Shown piece by piece: positions 35,230 through 43,840 of a stretch of 64,000 bases of DNA (position 1 is its first letter; every line of letters begins with the position of its first letter). Source of the stretch: CAVSUZ01 sp963834715 (GTDB taxonomy: Bacteria; Pseudomonadota; Alphaproteobacteria; Acetobacterales; Acetobacteraceae). The notes beneath the pieces are model-generated. The model did no database searches. It saw only the letters and a program-made list of their open reading frames with translations, and was not told where the DNA came from. Made by a program: the position numbers and the translations under genes. The DNA is taken from positions 1 through 64,000 of the forward strand of contig CAWIDE010000004.1 of assembly GCA_963834715.1 (NCBI GenBank), read 5' to 3'.

Positions 35230-36612
35230 GTGTTCGAAGCCCTCTCCACCAAACTCACCGGCACCTTCGACCGCCTGAAAGGCCGCGGCCGCCTCAGCGA
35301 AACCGACGTTGGCGAGGCCCTCCGCGAAGTCCGCCTCGCCCTGCTCGACGCCGACGTCGCCCTCCCGGTCGTCCGCGACTTCATCGCCAAGGTCCGTGAG
35401 CGCGCCCTCTCCACCGAGGTCCTCGACTTCGTCACCCCCGGCCAGCAGATGGTCAAGATCGTCAACGACGTGATGATCGAGGAACTGGGCGGGGAAGGGG
35501 CTGTCCCCCTCAACCTCAACGCCGCCGCCCCGATCGGCGTCCTCATGGTCGGCCTCCAGGGCTCCGGCAAAACCACCACCGCCGGCAAGATCGGCCTCCG
35601 CCTCCACGAACGTCTCCGCCGCCGCGTCCTGCTCGCCTCGCTCGATACCCAGCGCCCCGCCGCCCAGCTCCAGCTGGCCCAGCTCGCCGAACGCGCCGGG
35701 GTCCCCAGCCTCCCCATCGTCGCCGGCCAGACTCCCGCCCAGATCGCAAACCGTGCCATGGAGACCGGCCGTCGCGAGGGCTACGACGTCGTCATCCTCG
35801 ACACCGCCGGCCGCCTCTCGATCAACGAAGAGCTGATGGACGAGGTCAAAGCCATCCGCGAGGCCACCAACCCCGCCGAGACCCTCCTCGTCGTCGATGC
35901 CATGACCGGCCAGGACGCGGTGAACACCGCCAAGGCCTTCAACGAAGCCGTCGGCGTCACTGGCATTGTCCTCACCCGCTTGGATGGCGACCAGCGCGGC
36001 GGCGCCGCTCTCTCCATGCGCGCCGTCACCGGAGCGCCCATCAAGCTCATCGGCACCTCCGAAAAGCTCGATGGCCTGGACGACTTCCACCCGGAGCGCG
36101 TCGCCGGCCGCATCCTTGGCATGGGCGACATCGTCGGCCTGGTCGAAAAAGCCTCGGAAACTATCGAGGAGGAAGAAGCCGAACGCCTCGCCCGCAAAAT
36201 GGCCAAGGGTAAGTTCGACCTCGAGGACTACGCCGGCCAGCTCAAACAGATCACCAAGATGGGCTCGCTGTCCGGCATTCTCGGCCACCTTCCGGGCGTC
36301 AACAAAATCAAGGCCCAGCTCGAGGACGCCAATCTCGACACCACTATCCTCAAGCGCCAGGCCGCCATTATAGGCTCAATGACGCGCAAGGAGCGCAAAA
36401 CCCCCGACATCATCAAGGCCAGCCGCAAGAAACGCATCGCCGCCGGATCAGGCACCACGGTTCAGGACGTGAACAAGCTGCTCAAGCAGTTCGATGACAT
36501 GACCACGATGATGAAGCGCATGAACAAGCTCGGCGAGAAGGGCCTGATGCGCCACGGCCTCTCCGCCCTCCTGCCCAAGGGCATGATGCCCACCAACCGA
36601 CCCTATCGTTAA
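35230..36612 (+). CDS. ffh: Signal recognition particle protein Ffh
   Basis: 460 residues, the usual length. N domain (FEALSTKLTGTFDRLKGRG), G domain with GLQGSGKTTTAGKIGLRL (G1), DTQRPAAQLQL, VILDTAGRLSINEELM (G3), LTRLDGDQRGGAALSMR (G4) and GTSEKLDGLDDFHPERVAGRILGMGD, then a Met-rich M domain (MGSLSGILGHLPG, MTTMMKRMNKLGEKGLMRHG). It is the GTPase that binds signal sequences and 4.5S RNA and targets nascent membrane proteins to FtsY. GTG start at 35230. It leads the rpsP-rimM-trmD-rplS group. Confidence 0.97.
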   Translation: MFEALSTKLTGTFDRLKGRGRLSETDVGEALREVRLALLDADVALPVVRDFIAKVRERALSTEVLDFVTPGQQMVKIVNDVMIEELGGEGAVPLNLNAAAPIGVLMVGLQGSGKTTTAGKIGLRLHERLRRRVLLASLDTQRPAAQLQLAQLAERAGVPSLPIVAGQTPAQIANRAMETGRREGYDVVILDTAGRLSINEELMDEVKAIREATNPAETLLVVDAMTGQDAVNTAKAFNEAVGVTGIVLTRLDGDQRGGAALSMRAVTGAPIKLIGTSEKLDGLDDFHPERVAGRILGMGDIVGLVEKASETIEEEEAERLARKMAKGKFDLEDYAGQLKQITKMGSLSGILGHLPGVNKIKAQLEDANLDTTILKRQAAIIGSMTRKERKTPDIIKASRKKRIAAGSGTTVQDVNKLLKQFDDMTTMMKRMNKLGEKGLMRHGLSALLPKGMMPTNRPYR

Positions 36613-36630
36613 CAAGGAGACCACTCGCTT

Positions 36631-36963
36631 ATGGGCCTTAAGATCCGCCTGGCACGCGCCGGAGCCAAAAAGCGTCCGTACTACCACATCGTAGTGGCCG
36701 ACAGCCGCTCCCCCCGCGACGGCCGGTTCATCGAAAAGCTCGGCAGCTACAATCCCATGCTCCCTGCCGAGCATGACGACCGCGTCCGACTGAACGACGA
36801 CCGCATTCTCCACTGGCTCGACATGGGCGCTCTCCCCACCGACCGCGTCGCCCGCTTTCTCGGCCGCGCCGGCCTCGCCACCATGCCCGACATCCGCGAA
36901 CAGCCCATCAAATCCGCCCCCAAGAAGAAGGCCCAGGAGCGTGCCAAAGCCGCCGCCGGCTAA
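36631..36963 (+). CDS. rpsP: 30S ribosomal protein S16
   Basis: 110 residues with AAGGAGA upstream. MGLKIRLARAGAKKRPYYHIVVADSRSPRDGRFIEKLGSYNP is the invariant S16 start, and LPTDRVARFLGRAGL a conserved later part. The C-terminal Lys/Ala-rich extension is common in Alphaproteobacteria. It is needed for 30S assembly. It lies 18 nt after ffh, and an interspersed repeat begins 6 nt after its stop. Confidence 0.97.
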   Translation: MGLKIRLARAGAKKRPYYHIVVADSRSPRDGRFIEKLGSYNPMLPAEHDDRVRLNDDRILHWLDMGALPTDRVARFLGRAGLATMPDIREQPIKSAPKKKAQERAKAAAG

Positions 36964-36969
36964 CTCTTT

Positions 36970-37023
36970 ACCTCTCCCTCTGGGAGAGGTCGCCGCGCCG
37001 CAGGCGCGGCGGGTGAGGGTGGC
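36970..37023. repeat. ACCTCTCCC/GGGAGAGGT interspersed repeat, copy 2, overlapping the rimM start
   Basis: ACCTCTCCC and GGGAGAGGT form a hairpin, followed by CGCCGCGCC/GGCGCGGCG and GGGTGAGGGTGGCC. The terminal GGGTGAGGGTGG supplies the proposed GTG start of rimM. Confidence 0.75.
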
Positions 37024-37501
37024 CACCATCGGCCGCCCCCACGGCGTCCGCGGCCTCGTCCACGTCACCAGCTACACCGACCCGCCCGAGGCCCTCGCGC
37101 GCTACTCCCCCCTGACCGACCACAAAGGCTGCGAGTTCTCCCTCTGCTGGCGCGGCGAAAGCATCGCCGAACTGACACGGCTCTCCAGCACCAAAATCAC
37201 CGACCGCGCCGCCGCCGAACGCCTGACCAATACCCGCCTCTACATCTCCCGCGACCAGCTTCCCGCGCCGGACCCCGACGAGTTCTACATCGCCGACCTC
37301 ATTGGCCTGACCGCCACTGACCTCGACGGCCACCCCCTCGGCCGCATCACCGCCATCCACGACTACGGCGCCGGCGCCAGCCTGGAAACCGAAACCGGCC
37401 TGCTCGTTCCCTTCACCCGCGCCGCGGTCCCCGACATCGACTTCGCCGCCGGCCGCGTCACGATCTCCCCACCCACCCCCATCGACATGCCCCCGCCATG
37501 A
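37013..37501 (+). CDS. rimM: Ribosome maturation factor RimM
   Basis: 162 residues from the GTG at 37013. VRVATIGRPHGVRGLVHVTSYTDPP is the conserved N-terminal RimM domain start, which places the start here; an in-frame GTG at 36941 would translate the repeat. LYISRDQLPAPDPDEFYIADLIGL and GRITAIHDYGAGASLE mark the PRC-barrel. RimM binds S19 and helps mature the 16S 3' domain. The last bases overlap trmD (ATGA). The start codon lies inside an interspersed repeat, which is unusual. Confidence 0.93.
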   Translation: MRVATIGRPHGVRGLVHVTSYTDPPEALARYSPLTDHKGCEFSLCWRGESIAELTRLSSTKITDRAAAERLTNTRLYISRDQLPAPDPDEFYIADLIGLTATDLDGHPLGRITAIHDYGAGASLETETGLLVPFTRAAVPDIDFAAGRVTISPPTPIDMPPP

Positions 37502-38184
37502 CCTGGCGCGCCTCCGTCCTCACCCTTTTCCCCGAGATGTTCCCCGGCCCGCTCGGCCTTTCCCTCGCCGGCAAGGCCCTGGCCACCGGCCGCTGGTCAC
37601 TCGACCCCGTGAACATCCGCGACTTCGCCACCGACAAACACCGCACCGTCGATGACACCCCCTTCGGCGGCGGCGCCGGTATGGTCATGCGCCCGGACAT
37701 CATAGAGGCTGCGGTCGCCTCCGTCGCGGACGGCCGCCCCATCCTCGCCCTCACCCCACGAGGCCGCCTCTTCGACCAATCCCTCGCCGCCAAACTCGCC
37801 CAAACACCCGGCGTGATCCTCCTCTGCGGCCGCTACGAGGGCATCGACCAGCGCGTCATCGACGCCCGCGGCATGACCGAAATCTCCATCGGCGACTACG
37901 TCCTCTCCGGCGGCGAACTCGCCGCCCTCGTTGTCCTCGACGCCATCATCCGCCTGCTCCCCGGGGTCATGGGCGCCGCGGAGTCAGCTCAGGACGAAAG
38001 CTTCTCCACCGGCCTGCTTGAATACCCCCACTACACCCGCCCGGCCGACTGGAACGGCCGCCGCGTCCCCGAAGTCCTCCTCTCCGGCAACCATGCCGCC
38101 ATCACCGCCTGGCGACGCCAGCAATCCGAACACACCACTCGTGAACGCCGCCCGGACCTATGGAGCCTCCGAGACCAGCCTTAA
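37498..38184 (+). CDS. trmD: tRNA (guanine-N1)-methyltransferase TrmD
   Basis: 228 residues. TLFPEMFPGPLGLSLAGKAL, DTPFGGGAGMVMRPDIIEAAV, ILLCGRYEGIDQRVI (knot and SAM-binding region), ISIGDYVLSGGELAALVVLDAI and RLLPGVMGAAESAQDESF are family-defining. The trefoil-knot SPOUT enzyme methylates G37 of tRNAs and prevents +1 frameshifting. The start overlaps rimM by ATGA. The C-terminus is short but complete (ERRPDLWSLRDQP). Confidence 0.96.
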   Translation: MTWRASVLTLFPEMFPGPLGLSLAGKALATGRWSLDPVNIRDFATDKHRTVDDTPFGGGAGMVMRPDIIEAAVASVADGRPILALTPRGRLFDQSLAAKLAQTPGVILLCGRYEGIDQRVIDARGMTEISIGDYVLSGGELAALVVLDAIIRLLPGVMGAAESAQDESFSTGLLEYPHYTRPADWNGRRVPEVLLSGNHAAITAWRRQQSEHTTRERRPDLWSLRDQP

Positions 38185-38203
38185 ACCCCAATTTATGCCG
38201 AAC

Positions 38204-38243
38204 CGAAACACTGCCCACATCTACGAAACACTGCCCACATCTA
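38204..38243. repeat. Exact 20-bp tandem duplication
   Basis: CGAAACACTGCCCACATCTA occurs twice in direct succession between trmD and rplS. One of several short exact duplications in this window. Confidence 0.9.
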
Positions 38244-38387
38244 CGAAGTCTCCGTGCCTCGGTGTCTCCGTGGTGAATCTTCTCCGCGCCCTCCCAACCC
38301 CTCCTACGCTGGATAGGTGAGCCGCGCGCCACGCAATTGCCTCCGGCGCTACAGCGCCGTAATTCGATACGTCGAAAGGACCCGGCT

Positions 38388-38813
38388 ATGAACATCATCC
38401 AGCGCTACGAAGCCGAGCAGATCGCCCGCCTGACCCAGAGCCGCGCTGTGCCCGACTTCGCCCCCGGCGACACCGTGCGCGTCGCGGTCAGGGTCGTGGA
38501 AGGTGAGCGCACCCGCACCCAGGCCTTCGAAGGCGTCTGCATCGCCCGGTCCAACAAGGGCCTCAACAGCAACTTCACCGTCCGCAAGATCAGCTACGGC
38601 GAAGGGGTCGAGCGCGTCTTCCCGCTTTATTCCCCCATGATCGCCGATATCACCGTCGTCCGCCGGGGCGATGTCCGCCGCGCCAAGCTCTATTACCTCC
38701 GCGGCCGTTCCGGAAAACGCGCTCGCATCGCGGAAAAAGCCCGCGCCCAGACCGCCGAGACCGGCACCGCCCCCGAGAGCCCACCCGAACCCAACTCCGC
38801 CGCCGCCGAATAG
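38388..38813 (+). CDS. rplS: 50S ribosomal protein L19
   Basis: 141 residues from the ATG at 38388, with GAAAGGA upstream; an earlier in-frame ATG lacks an RBS. FAPGDTVRVAVRVVEGERTRTQAFEGVCIAR, NFTVRKISYGEGVERVFPLYSP and KLYYLRGRSGKRARI are the L19 hallmarks. The C-terminal 25 residues are a Pro/Glu/Ala-rich tail. L19 sits at the 30S/50S interface. Confidence 0.96.
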   Translation: MNIIQRYEAEQIARLTQSRAVPDFAPGDTVRVAVRVVEGERTRTQAFEGVCIARSNKGLNSNFTVRKISYGEGVERVFPLYSPMIADITVVRRGDVRRAKLYYLRGRSGKRARIAEKARAQTAETGTAPESPPEPNSAAAE

Positions 38814-38865
38814 CCCCGAAGATGGACGAAGAACTGCGGCGTTATCTGGAGACTCCTTAGTTCCC

Positions 38866-38902
38866 GACATGGCCGGGCCATGTCCTCGGGCTTGACCCGA
38901 GG
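38866..38902. repeat. Two adjacent REP-like hairpins
   Basis: GACATGGCC/GGCCATGTC (38866-38884) abuts CCTCGGG/CCCGAGG (38884-38902). They lie between rplS and leuC and may separate or stabilise the transcripts. Same family as 18193-18216. Confidence 0.6.
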
Positions 38903-38952
38903 ATCACCCGGCCATCTGCGCACCAAAGCCTCATCCCACGAAAGCTCCCCCC

Positions 38953-40365
38953 ATGTCCTCCCCCCGTCCCCGCACTCTGTTCGACAAAATCTGGGACAGC
39001 CACGTCGTCGAGCGACTGCCGGACGGTACCTGCATCCTCTACATCGACCGCCATCTCGTCCACGAAGTCACCAGCCCCCAGGCCTTCGAGGGCTTACGCA
39101 TGGCCGGCCGAAAGGTCCGTCGCCCGGACTGCACCATCGCGGTCGTTGACCATAACATCCCCACTGAAGACCGCCGTCACGGCATCAAGGAACAGGACAG
39201 CCGCCTTCAGGTAGAAACCCTGGAACACAACGTCCACGAATTCGGTGTCCCCTACATCCCCGTCCTCGATGTCCGTCAGGGCATCGTCCATATCATCGGC
39301 CCCGAGCTCGGCATCTCCCTCCCCGGAACCACCATCGTCTGCGGCGACTCCCATACCTCCACCCACGGCGCCCTCGGCGCGCTCGCCTTCGGCATCGGCA
39401 CCTCCGAGGTCGAACATGTCCTCGCCACCCAGACCCTGCTCCAGCGCCCCGCCAAAAACATGCTGATCCGCGTCGATGGCACCCTCGGCTTCGGCGCCAC
39501 CGCCAAGGACATCGTCCTCGCCATCATCGGCAAGATCACCACGGCCGGCGGCAACGGCCACGTCATCGAATACGCCGGCGAGGCCATCCGCGCCCTCGAC
39601 ATGGCTGGCCGCATGACCGTCGCCAACATGTCCATCGAGGCCGGCGCTCGCGCCGGCCTGGTCGCCCCAGACGAAACGACCTTTGCCTGGATCAAAGGCC
39701 GCGAGTTCGCCCCAAAAGGGCAAGACTGGGACCAGGCCGTCGCCGACTGGCGCACACTCCCCTCCGATCCCGGTGCCCACTACGACAAAACCGTGGTCCT
39801 GAACGCCGCCGAGATCGCTCCCATGGTCACCTGGGGCACCAATCCAGGCACCGTTCTCCCGATCACCGGCTCCGTCCCCGACCCCTCCAACCTCGAGGAC
39901 GAAGCCGCCCGCGCCCAAGCGCAGCGCATGTTGGACTACATGGGTCTCCAGCCCCGCACGCGGATGCAAGACATTCCAGTCGATGTCGTCTTCATCGGTT
40001 CCTGCACCAACAGCCGCATCGAGGACCTCCGCGCGGCCGCCGCCGTCGCCAAAGGCCGCAAGGTTGCGCCAACCGTTCGCGCCTTGGTCGTCCCCGGCTC
40101 CGGCCTTGTGAAACAGCAGGCCGAGCAGGAAGGCCTCGACCGCGTCTTCACCGAAGCTGGCTTCGAATGGCGCGAACCGGGCTGCTCCATGTGCCTCGGC
40201 ATGAACCCCGACAAGCTCAGCCCCGGCCAGCGTTGCGCCAGCACCTCAAACCGCAACTTCGAGGGCCGCCAGGGCCCCGGCGGCCGTACCCACCTGCTCT
40301 CTCCCGCCATGGCCGCGGCGGCCGCCGTCACCGGCCGCCTGACCGATGTGCGCGAGTTAGTGTGA
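38953..40365 (+). CDS. leuC: 3-isopropylmalate dehydratase large subunit
   Basis: 470 residues. TLFDKIWDSHVVERLPDGTCILYIDRHLVHEVTSPQAFEGL is the family start. VCGDSHTSTHGALGALAFGIGTSEVEHVLATQ surrounds the active site. VFIGSCTNSRIEDLRAAA and EPGCSMCLGMNPDKL contain the three Cys that hold the 4Fe-4S cluster. It isomerises 2-isopropylmalate to 3-isopropylmalate with LeuD in leucine synthesis. The position after rplS is typical of Alphaproteobacteria. Confidence 0.97.
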   Translation: MSSPRPRTLFDKIWDSHVVERLPDGTCILYIDRHLVHEVTSPQAFEGLRMAGRKVRRPDCTIAVVDHNIPTEDRRHGIKEQDSRLQVETLEHNVHEFGVPYIPVLDVRQGIVHIIGPELGISLPGTTIVCGDSHTSTHGALGALAFGIGTSEVEHVLATQTLLQRPAKNMLIRVDGTLGFGATAKDIVLAIIGKITTAGGNGHVIEYAGEAIRALDMAGRMTVANMSIEAGARAGLVAPDETTFAWIKGREFAPKGQDWDQAVADWRTLPSDPGAHYDKTVVLNAAEIAPMVTWGTNPGTVLPITGSVPDPSNLEDEAARAQAQRMLDYMGLQPRTRMQDIPVDVVFIGSCTNSRIEDLRAAAAVAKGRKVAPTVRALVVPGSGLVKQQAEQEGLDRVFTEAGFEWREPGCSMCLGMNPDKLSPGQRCASTSNRNFEGRQGPGGRTHLLSPAMAAAAAVTGRLTDVRELV

Positions 40366-40380
40366 CGCTCTCCCCACGTC

Positions 40381-40402
40381 ATGGCCGGCGCAGGCCGGCC
40401 AT
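40381..40402. repeat. REP-like hairpin after leuC
   Basis: ATGGCCGG (40381-40388) pairs with CCGGCCAT (40395-40402), 16 nt after the leuC stop. Confidence 0.65.
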
Positions 40403-40424
40403 CCACGACTTCGGGCGCCCCGCA

Positions 40425-40734
40425 CTAACCCAGCCGGTCGTCCGACAAGTCCCGCCACTCCGGATTGACCCTGTAAATCAGCCGCACCCTCCACGCCCTT
40501 GGCCGACCCTTAATGTTCTTCTCCCGCTGAATCGCAGCCACAGTCTCTACATGGCGCTCCGCATAAAACATGGCGCTCCGCATAAACCAGCCGAAAAAGC
40601 CCGTACTTCCGAACGAACGAAGACCCCACGCCAGTCCGATGCTGAGCCACCCGTCGCGCCAGGTTCGCGGTTACCCCAATGTACAAAACCGCGTTCGGAC
40701 CGTTCGACGTGATATAAACCCAACCTCCACGCAT
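40425..40734 (-). pseudogene. GIY-YIG nuclease family protein, broken by a 19-bp duplication
   Basis: From the ATG at 40734: GGWVYITSNGPNAVLYIGVTANLARRVAQHRTG contains the GIY-YIG-type pair (WVYI...LYIGVT) and the following Arg/His. After FRLVYAERHV an exact 19-bp duplication shifts the frame to an early stop. With one copy removed the frame continues ETVAAIQREKNIKGRPRAWR and ends at 40425. The intact protein would be about 96 residues, like small UPF0213/YhbQ-type GIY-YIG proteins. It is inserted between leuC and leuD on the opposite strand. Confidence 0.8.
40549..40586. repeat. Exact 19-bp tandem duplication
   Basis: ACATGGCGCTCCGCATAAA occurs twice in direct succession inside the GIY-YIG gene and causes its frameshift. 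Confidence 0.92.
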
Positions 40735-40772
40735 GGCCTTACCATCGCCGAAGGAGGCTTAAGAAGTCATGG

Positions 40773-40794
40773 ATGGCGGGCCTTCGCCCGCCAT
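40773..40794. repeat. Hairpin upstream of leuD
   Basis: ATGGCGGGC (40773-40781) pairs with GCCCGCCAT (40786-40794), 20 nt before the leuD start. It may be only a REP-like element, but its position could affect leuD translation. Confidence 0.6.
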
Positions 40795-40814
40795 GACGGT
40801 TAGGAGCCCCGCCC

Positions 40815-41438
40815 ATGCAACCCTTCACCACCCTGACCGGTATCGCCGCCCCCCTGCCAATAGCCAACGTCGATACCGACAAAATCATCCCCGCCCGTTT
40901 CCTGAAAACCATCAAGCGCTCGGGGCTCGGCATCTATCTCCTCTATACCCTCCGCTATGACGAAAGCGGTAACGAACGGCCCGACTTCGTCCTCAACCAG
41001 GAATCATACCGTAACGCCCGCATCCTCATCGCGCACGAAAACTTCGGCTGCGGCTCCTCCCGCGAACATGCCCCCTGGGCCTTGCTCGACTTCGGCATCC
41101 GCTGCGTCATCGCCCCGGACTTCGCCGATATTTTCTATAACAACTGCTTCAAAAACGGCATCCTCCCCATCCGGCTGCCCCGCTACATCTGTGACCAACT
41201 GATCGAAGACGCCAGGCTCGGCGGCAACGCCCGCCTCACCGTCGATCTCGGACGCCAGGTCGTCGTCCGCCCGAACGGCGAGGAGATCCACTTCGAAATC
41301 GACCCCTTCCGCAAACACCTGCTCCTCAATGGTCTGGACGACATCGGCCAGACGCTCCAGCATGTCGCCGCGATCGACGCCCACGAAGCCCGCCGCCGCG
41401 CCGAACGACCCTGGCTTCCCCCCATCCAAGCCGCCTGA
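40815..41438 (+). CDS. leuD: 3-isopropylmalate dehydratase small subunit
   Basis: 207 residues. FTTLTGIAAPLPIANVDTDKIIPARFLKTIKR is the family start. NFGCGSSREHAPWALLDFGIRCVIAPDFADIFYNNCFKNGILPIRL contains the substrate-loop GSSREHA motif. It completes the active site of LeuC. It is separated from leuC by the opposite-strand GIY-YIG gene and lies 12 nt before leuB. Confidence 0.97.
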   Translation: MQPFTTLTGIAAPLPIANVDTDKIIPARFLKTIKRSGLGIYLLYTLRYDESGNERPDFVLNQESYRNARILIAHENFGCGSSREHAPWALLDFGIRCVIAPDFADIFYNNCFKNGILPIRLPRYICDQLIEDARLGGNARLTVDLGRQVVVRPNGEEIHFEIDPFRKHLLLNGLDDIGQTLQHVAAIDAHEARRRAERPWLPPIQAA

Positions 41439-41450
41439 AAGGCCGCTGCC

Positions 41451-42575
41451 ATGCCCGCCACCGCCGCCAGGAAGCTCCTCATCCTCCCTGGCGACGGCAT
41501 CGGCCCCGAAACCATGCGCGAGGTCCATCGCGTAATTCATTGGATGGAGCATCGCCGCGGCCTGCGCTTCGACATCACCGAGGATCTGGTCGGCGGCGCC
41601 GCTATCGACGCGCGCGGAACCCCCATCACCGAAGCCACCATCCAGACCGCCAGAGACGCAGACGCCATCCTGTTCGGTGCCGTCGGCGGGCCGAAATGGG
41701 AAACGCTCGGCTTCGACATGCGCCCGGAGATCGCCATCCTGCGCCTTCGCAAGGAACTCGACCTGTTTGCCAATCTCCGTCCCGCCACCGTCCTCGACCC
41801 GTTGGTCGACGCCTCCACCCTGAAGCGAGACATCGTCCGCGGCCTCGACCTCATGATCGTCCGCGAAAGCACCGGCGGCCTGTATTTCGGCGAGCCGCGT
41901 GGTGTCGAAACCCTGCCCGACGGCCAGAAGCGCGCCTTCGATACCGAAACTTACACCTCCAACGAAATCGAACGCGTCGTCCGCGTCGCATTCGAGCTCG
42001 CCCGAAAGCGTAAAAATCACATTACCAGTGTGGAAAAAGCCAACGTTATGCAGTCCGGCCTGTTCTGGCGCCAGACTGTGACCGACCTCCACGCCCGCGA
42101 ATACAGCGACGTCCAACTGTCCCACATGTACGCCGACAACTGCGCCATGCAGCTCGTCCGCAACCCCCGCCAGTTCGACGTCATCGTCACCTCCAACGTC
42201 TTCGGCGACCTGCTCTCTGACCTCGCCTCCATGCTCACCGGCAGTCTCGGCATGCTGCCTTCAGCTACACTCGGTCCCATTCAGCCCAACGGCAAACGCC
42301 ACGCGCTCTACGAGCCGATCCACGGCAGCGCACCCGATATCGCAGGAAAAGGTATCGCCAACCCACTCGCCCAAATCCTGAGTTTCGCGATGCTGCTCCG
42401 CTATTCCTTGGATCTCGAACGGGACGCCAGGCTGATCGAGACCGCTTGCACCCACGTGCTGGCGAGCGGCCTTCGCACCCCGGATATTATGGCTCCCGGG
42501 ACCGCCCGCGTCGGTACCGCGGTCATGGGTGAAGCCATCGTCCGTGAACTGGATAAACTATCTGCCGCGGCCTGA
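41451..42575 (+). CDS. leuB: 3-isopropylmalate dehydrogenase
   Basis: 374 residues. KLLILPGDGIGPETMREV, then AILFGAVGGPKWE, LRKELDLFANLRPA, the Arg-containing IVRESTGGLYFGEPRG, SVEKANVMQSGLFW, VTSNVFGDLLSDLASMLTGSLGMLPSA with metal-binding Asp, and YEPIHGSAPDIAGKGIANPLAQILS. It oxidatively decarboxylates 3-isopropylmalate with NAD+. leuC-leuD-leuB are together here; leuA is not in the window. Confidence 0.97.
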   Translation: MPATAARKLLILPGDGIGPETMREVHRVIHWMEHRRGLRFDITEDLVGGAAIDARGTPITEATIQTARDADAILFGAVGGPKWETLGFDMRPEIAILRLRKELDLFANLRPATVLDPLVDASTLKRDIVRGLDLMIVRESTGGLYFGEPRGVETLPDGQKRAFDTETYTSNEIERVVRVAFELARKRKNHITSVEKANVMQSGLFWRQTVTDLHAREYSDVQLSHMYADNCAMQLVRNPRQFDVIVTSNVFGDLLSDLASMLTGSLGMLPSATLGPIQPNGKRHALYEPIHGSAPDIAGKGIANPLAQILSFAMLLRYSLDLERDARLIETACTHVLASGLRTPDIMAPGTARVGTAVMGEAIVRELDKLSAAA

Positions 42576-42642
42576 AGTTCGGTCCGCGGGATATTTCTCC
42601 TTAGAGGGAGGACATGATGACTGGAGACGACGCGCCACACTC

Positions 42643-42698
42643 ACCTCTCCCGCTCTGCGGGAGAGGTCGGCGCGCGCAGCGCGCCGGGTGAGGGTGGC
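42643..42698. repeat. ACCTCTCCC/GGGAGAGGT interspersed repeat, copy 3
   Basis: ACCTCTCCCGC/GCGGGAGAGGT hairpin, then CGGCGCGCGCAGCGCGCCG and GGGTGAGGGTGGCAC. The terminal part again contains GTG codons in frame with the following gene. Confidence 0.78.
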
Positions 42699-43711
42699 AC
42701 GGTTCCAGTCAGTCTTAACCTGCTCTAGCGTGGTCGTCGCGCTCGCGGTTTCATCGCCCTCTCCCGCACAATCTCCGAGGCAGCCTGTTAAAACGATCGC
42801 GGATGCCCGGCTTCCGATCGGAAACGCCGAGCTCCCGCTCTACATCTCCCAGGACTGGACCCAGCCCCTACCAAGCCTCCGCCGCGCGATCCTGATCGTG
42901 CACGGCTATCTGCGCAAACCGATGCTTATTTCCAGACAGCGCTTCGGGCCCAGCGGGCCGCAAATTCACGCGGCGCCGACACCATGATCATCGCGCCACA
43001 ATTCCTCGCGGGCACTGACATTACCGCGCATCACCTCCCAGGCCAGATCCTGCGTTGGTCGCTTACCGGCTGGGAAGGTGGTGAACCCGCCAAAGGCCCC
43101 GCACACGCCAGCTCCTTCGATGCGTTCGATACAATCCTGATGCATCTATCGGATCGCCACCTCTTCCCCAACCTGACAACCATCGTAATCGCGGGGCATT
43201 CCGGAGGCGCTCAAGTGGTCCAACGCTATGCCGTATTGGGCCACGGCGAAACCTATGCCAAAACAGCCGGCGTTCGCGTTCGTTACGTTGTCGGCAACCC
43301 CAGCAGCTATGCGTGGTTCGGCGCCGAGCGTCCGGAGCCCGCTATTGCCGCCACCTGTCCCGGCTACAATCAATGGAAATACGGTATGAACGGCCTGCCG
43401 CCCTACGCCGCCGGACAGCCAAGCACCCCCTCGAACAACAATATGCCGCTCGCGACGTGATCTACCTGCTCGGAACGCGCGATACCAACCCAAATCACCC
43501 CGCGCTCGATAAGACCTGCATGGCGGAAGCGCAGGGACCGTCTCGTTACGCCCGTGGCCACGCGTACTACGCGGCGCTCCGCCAGCGTTTCGGTCCCGCT
43601 CTGCATCAGCGGATCTACGATGTGCCCGGAGTCGGGCACGACGGAGACCGCATGTTCACCTCCGCTTGCGGCCGCTCCGCGCTGTTCGACAAACCCGGCT
43701 GCCGCGGCTGA
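42688..43711 (+). pseudogene. Exported alpha/beta hydrolase, frameshifted
   Basis: From a GTG inside the preceding repeat (42688 or 42694): CSSVVVALAVSSPSPAQSPRQ is a signal-like leader, then LPLYISQDWTQPLPSLRRAI and LIVHGYLR. After a small frame break near 42,918 the frame reads ADTMIIAPQFLAGTDITAHH, FPNLTTIVIAGHSGGAQVVQRY (nucleophile elbow G-H-S-G-G) and WKYGMNGLPPYAA. After a second break near 43,425 it ends with YDVPGVGHDGDRMFTSACGRSALF, which supplies the catalytic His. The intact enzyme would be about 335 residues. Both breaks are small. Confidence 0.7.
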
Positions 43712-43757
43712 ACTCTCAGTGCGAGTTCATGATGAGCGGAAACGGCGCGTCATCTTC

Positions 43758-43812
43758 ACCTCTCCCTTTGGGAGAGGTCGGCGCGCGCAGCGCCGCCGGG
43801 TGAGGGCGGGCC
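43758..43812. repeat. ACCTCTCCC/GGGAGAGGT interspersed repeat, copy 4
   Basis: ACCTCTCCC/GGGAGAGGT hairpin, CGGCGCGCGCAGCGCCGCCG and GGGTGAGGGCGGGCC, lying between two convergent genes. Confidence 0.78.
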
Positions 43813-43840
43813 GCGGCCAGGTTAAAGGCTCCCGCTATTA

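Noticed and set aside
38204..38243. Attenuator-like regulatory hairpin before rplS
   Set aside because: The sequence is an exact direct duplication, not an inverted repeat.
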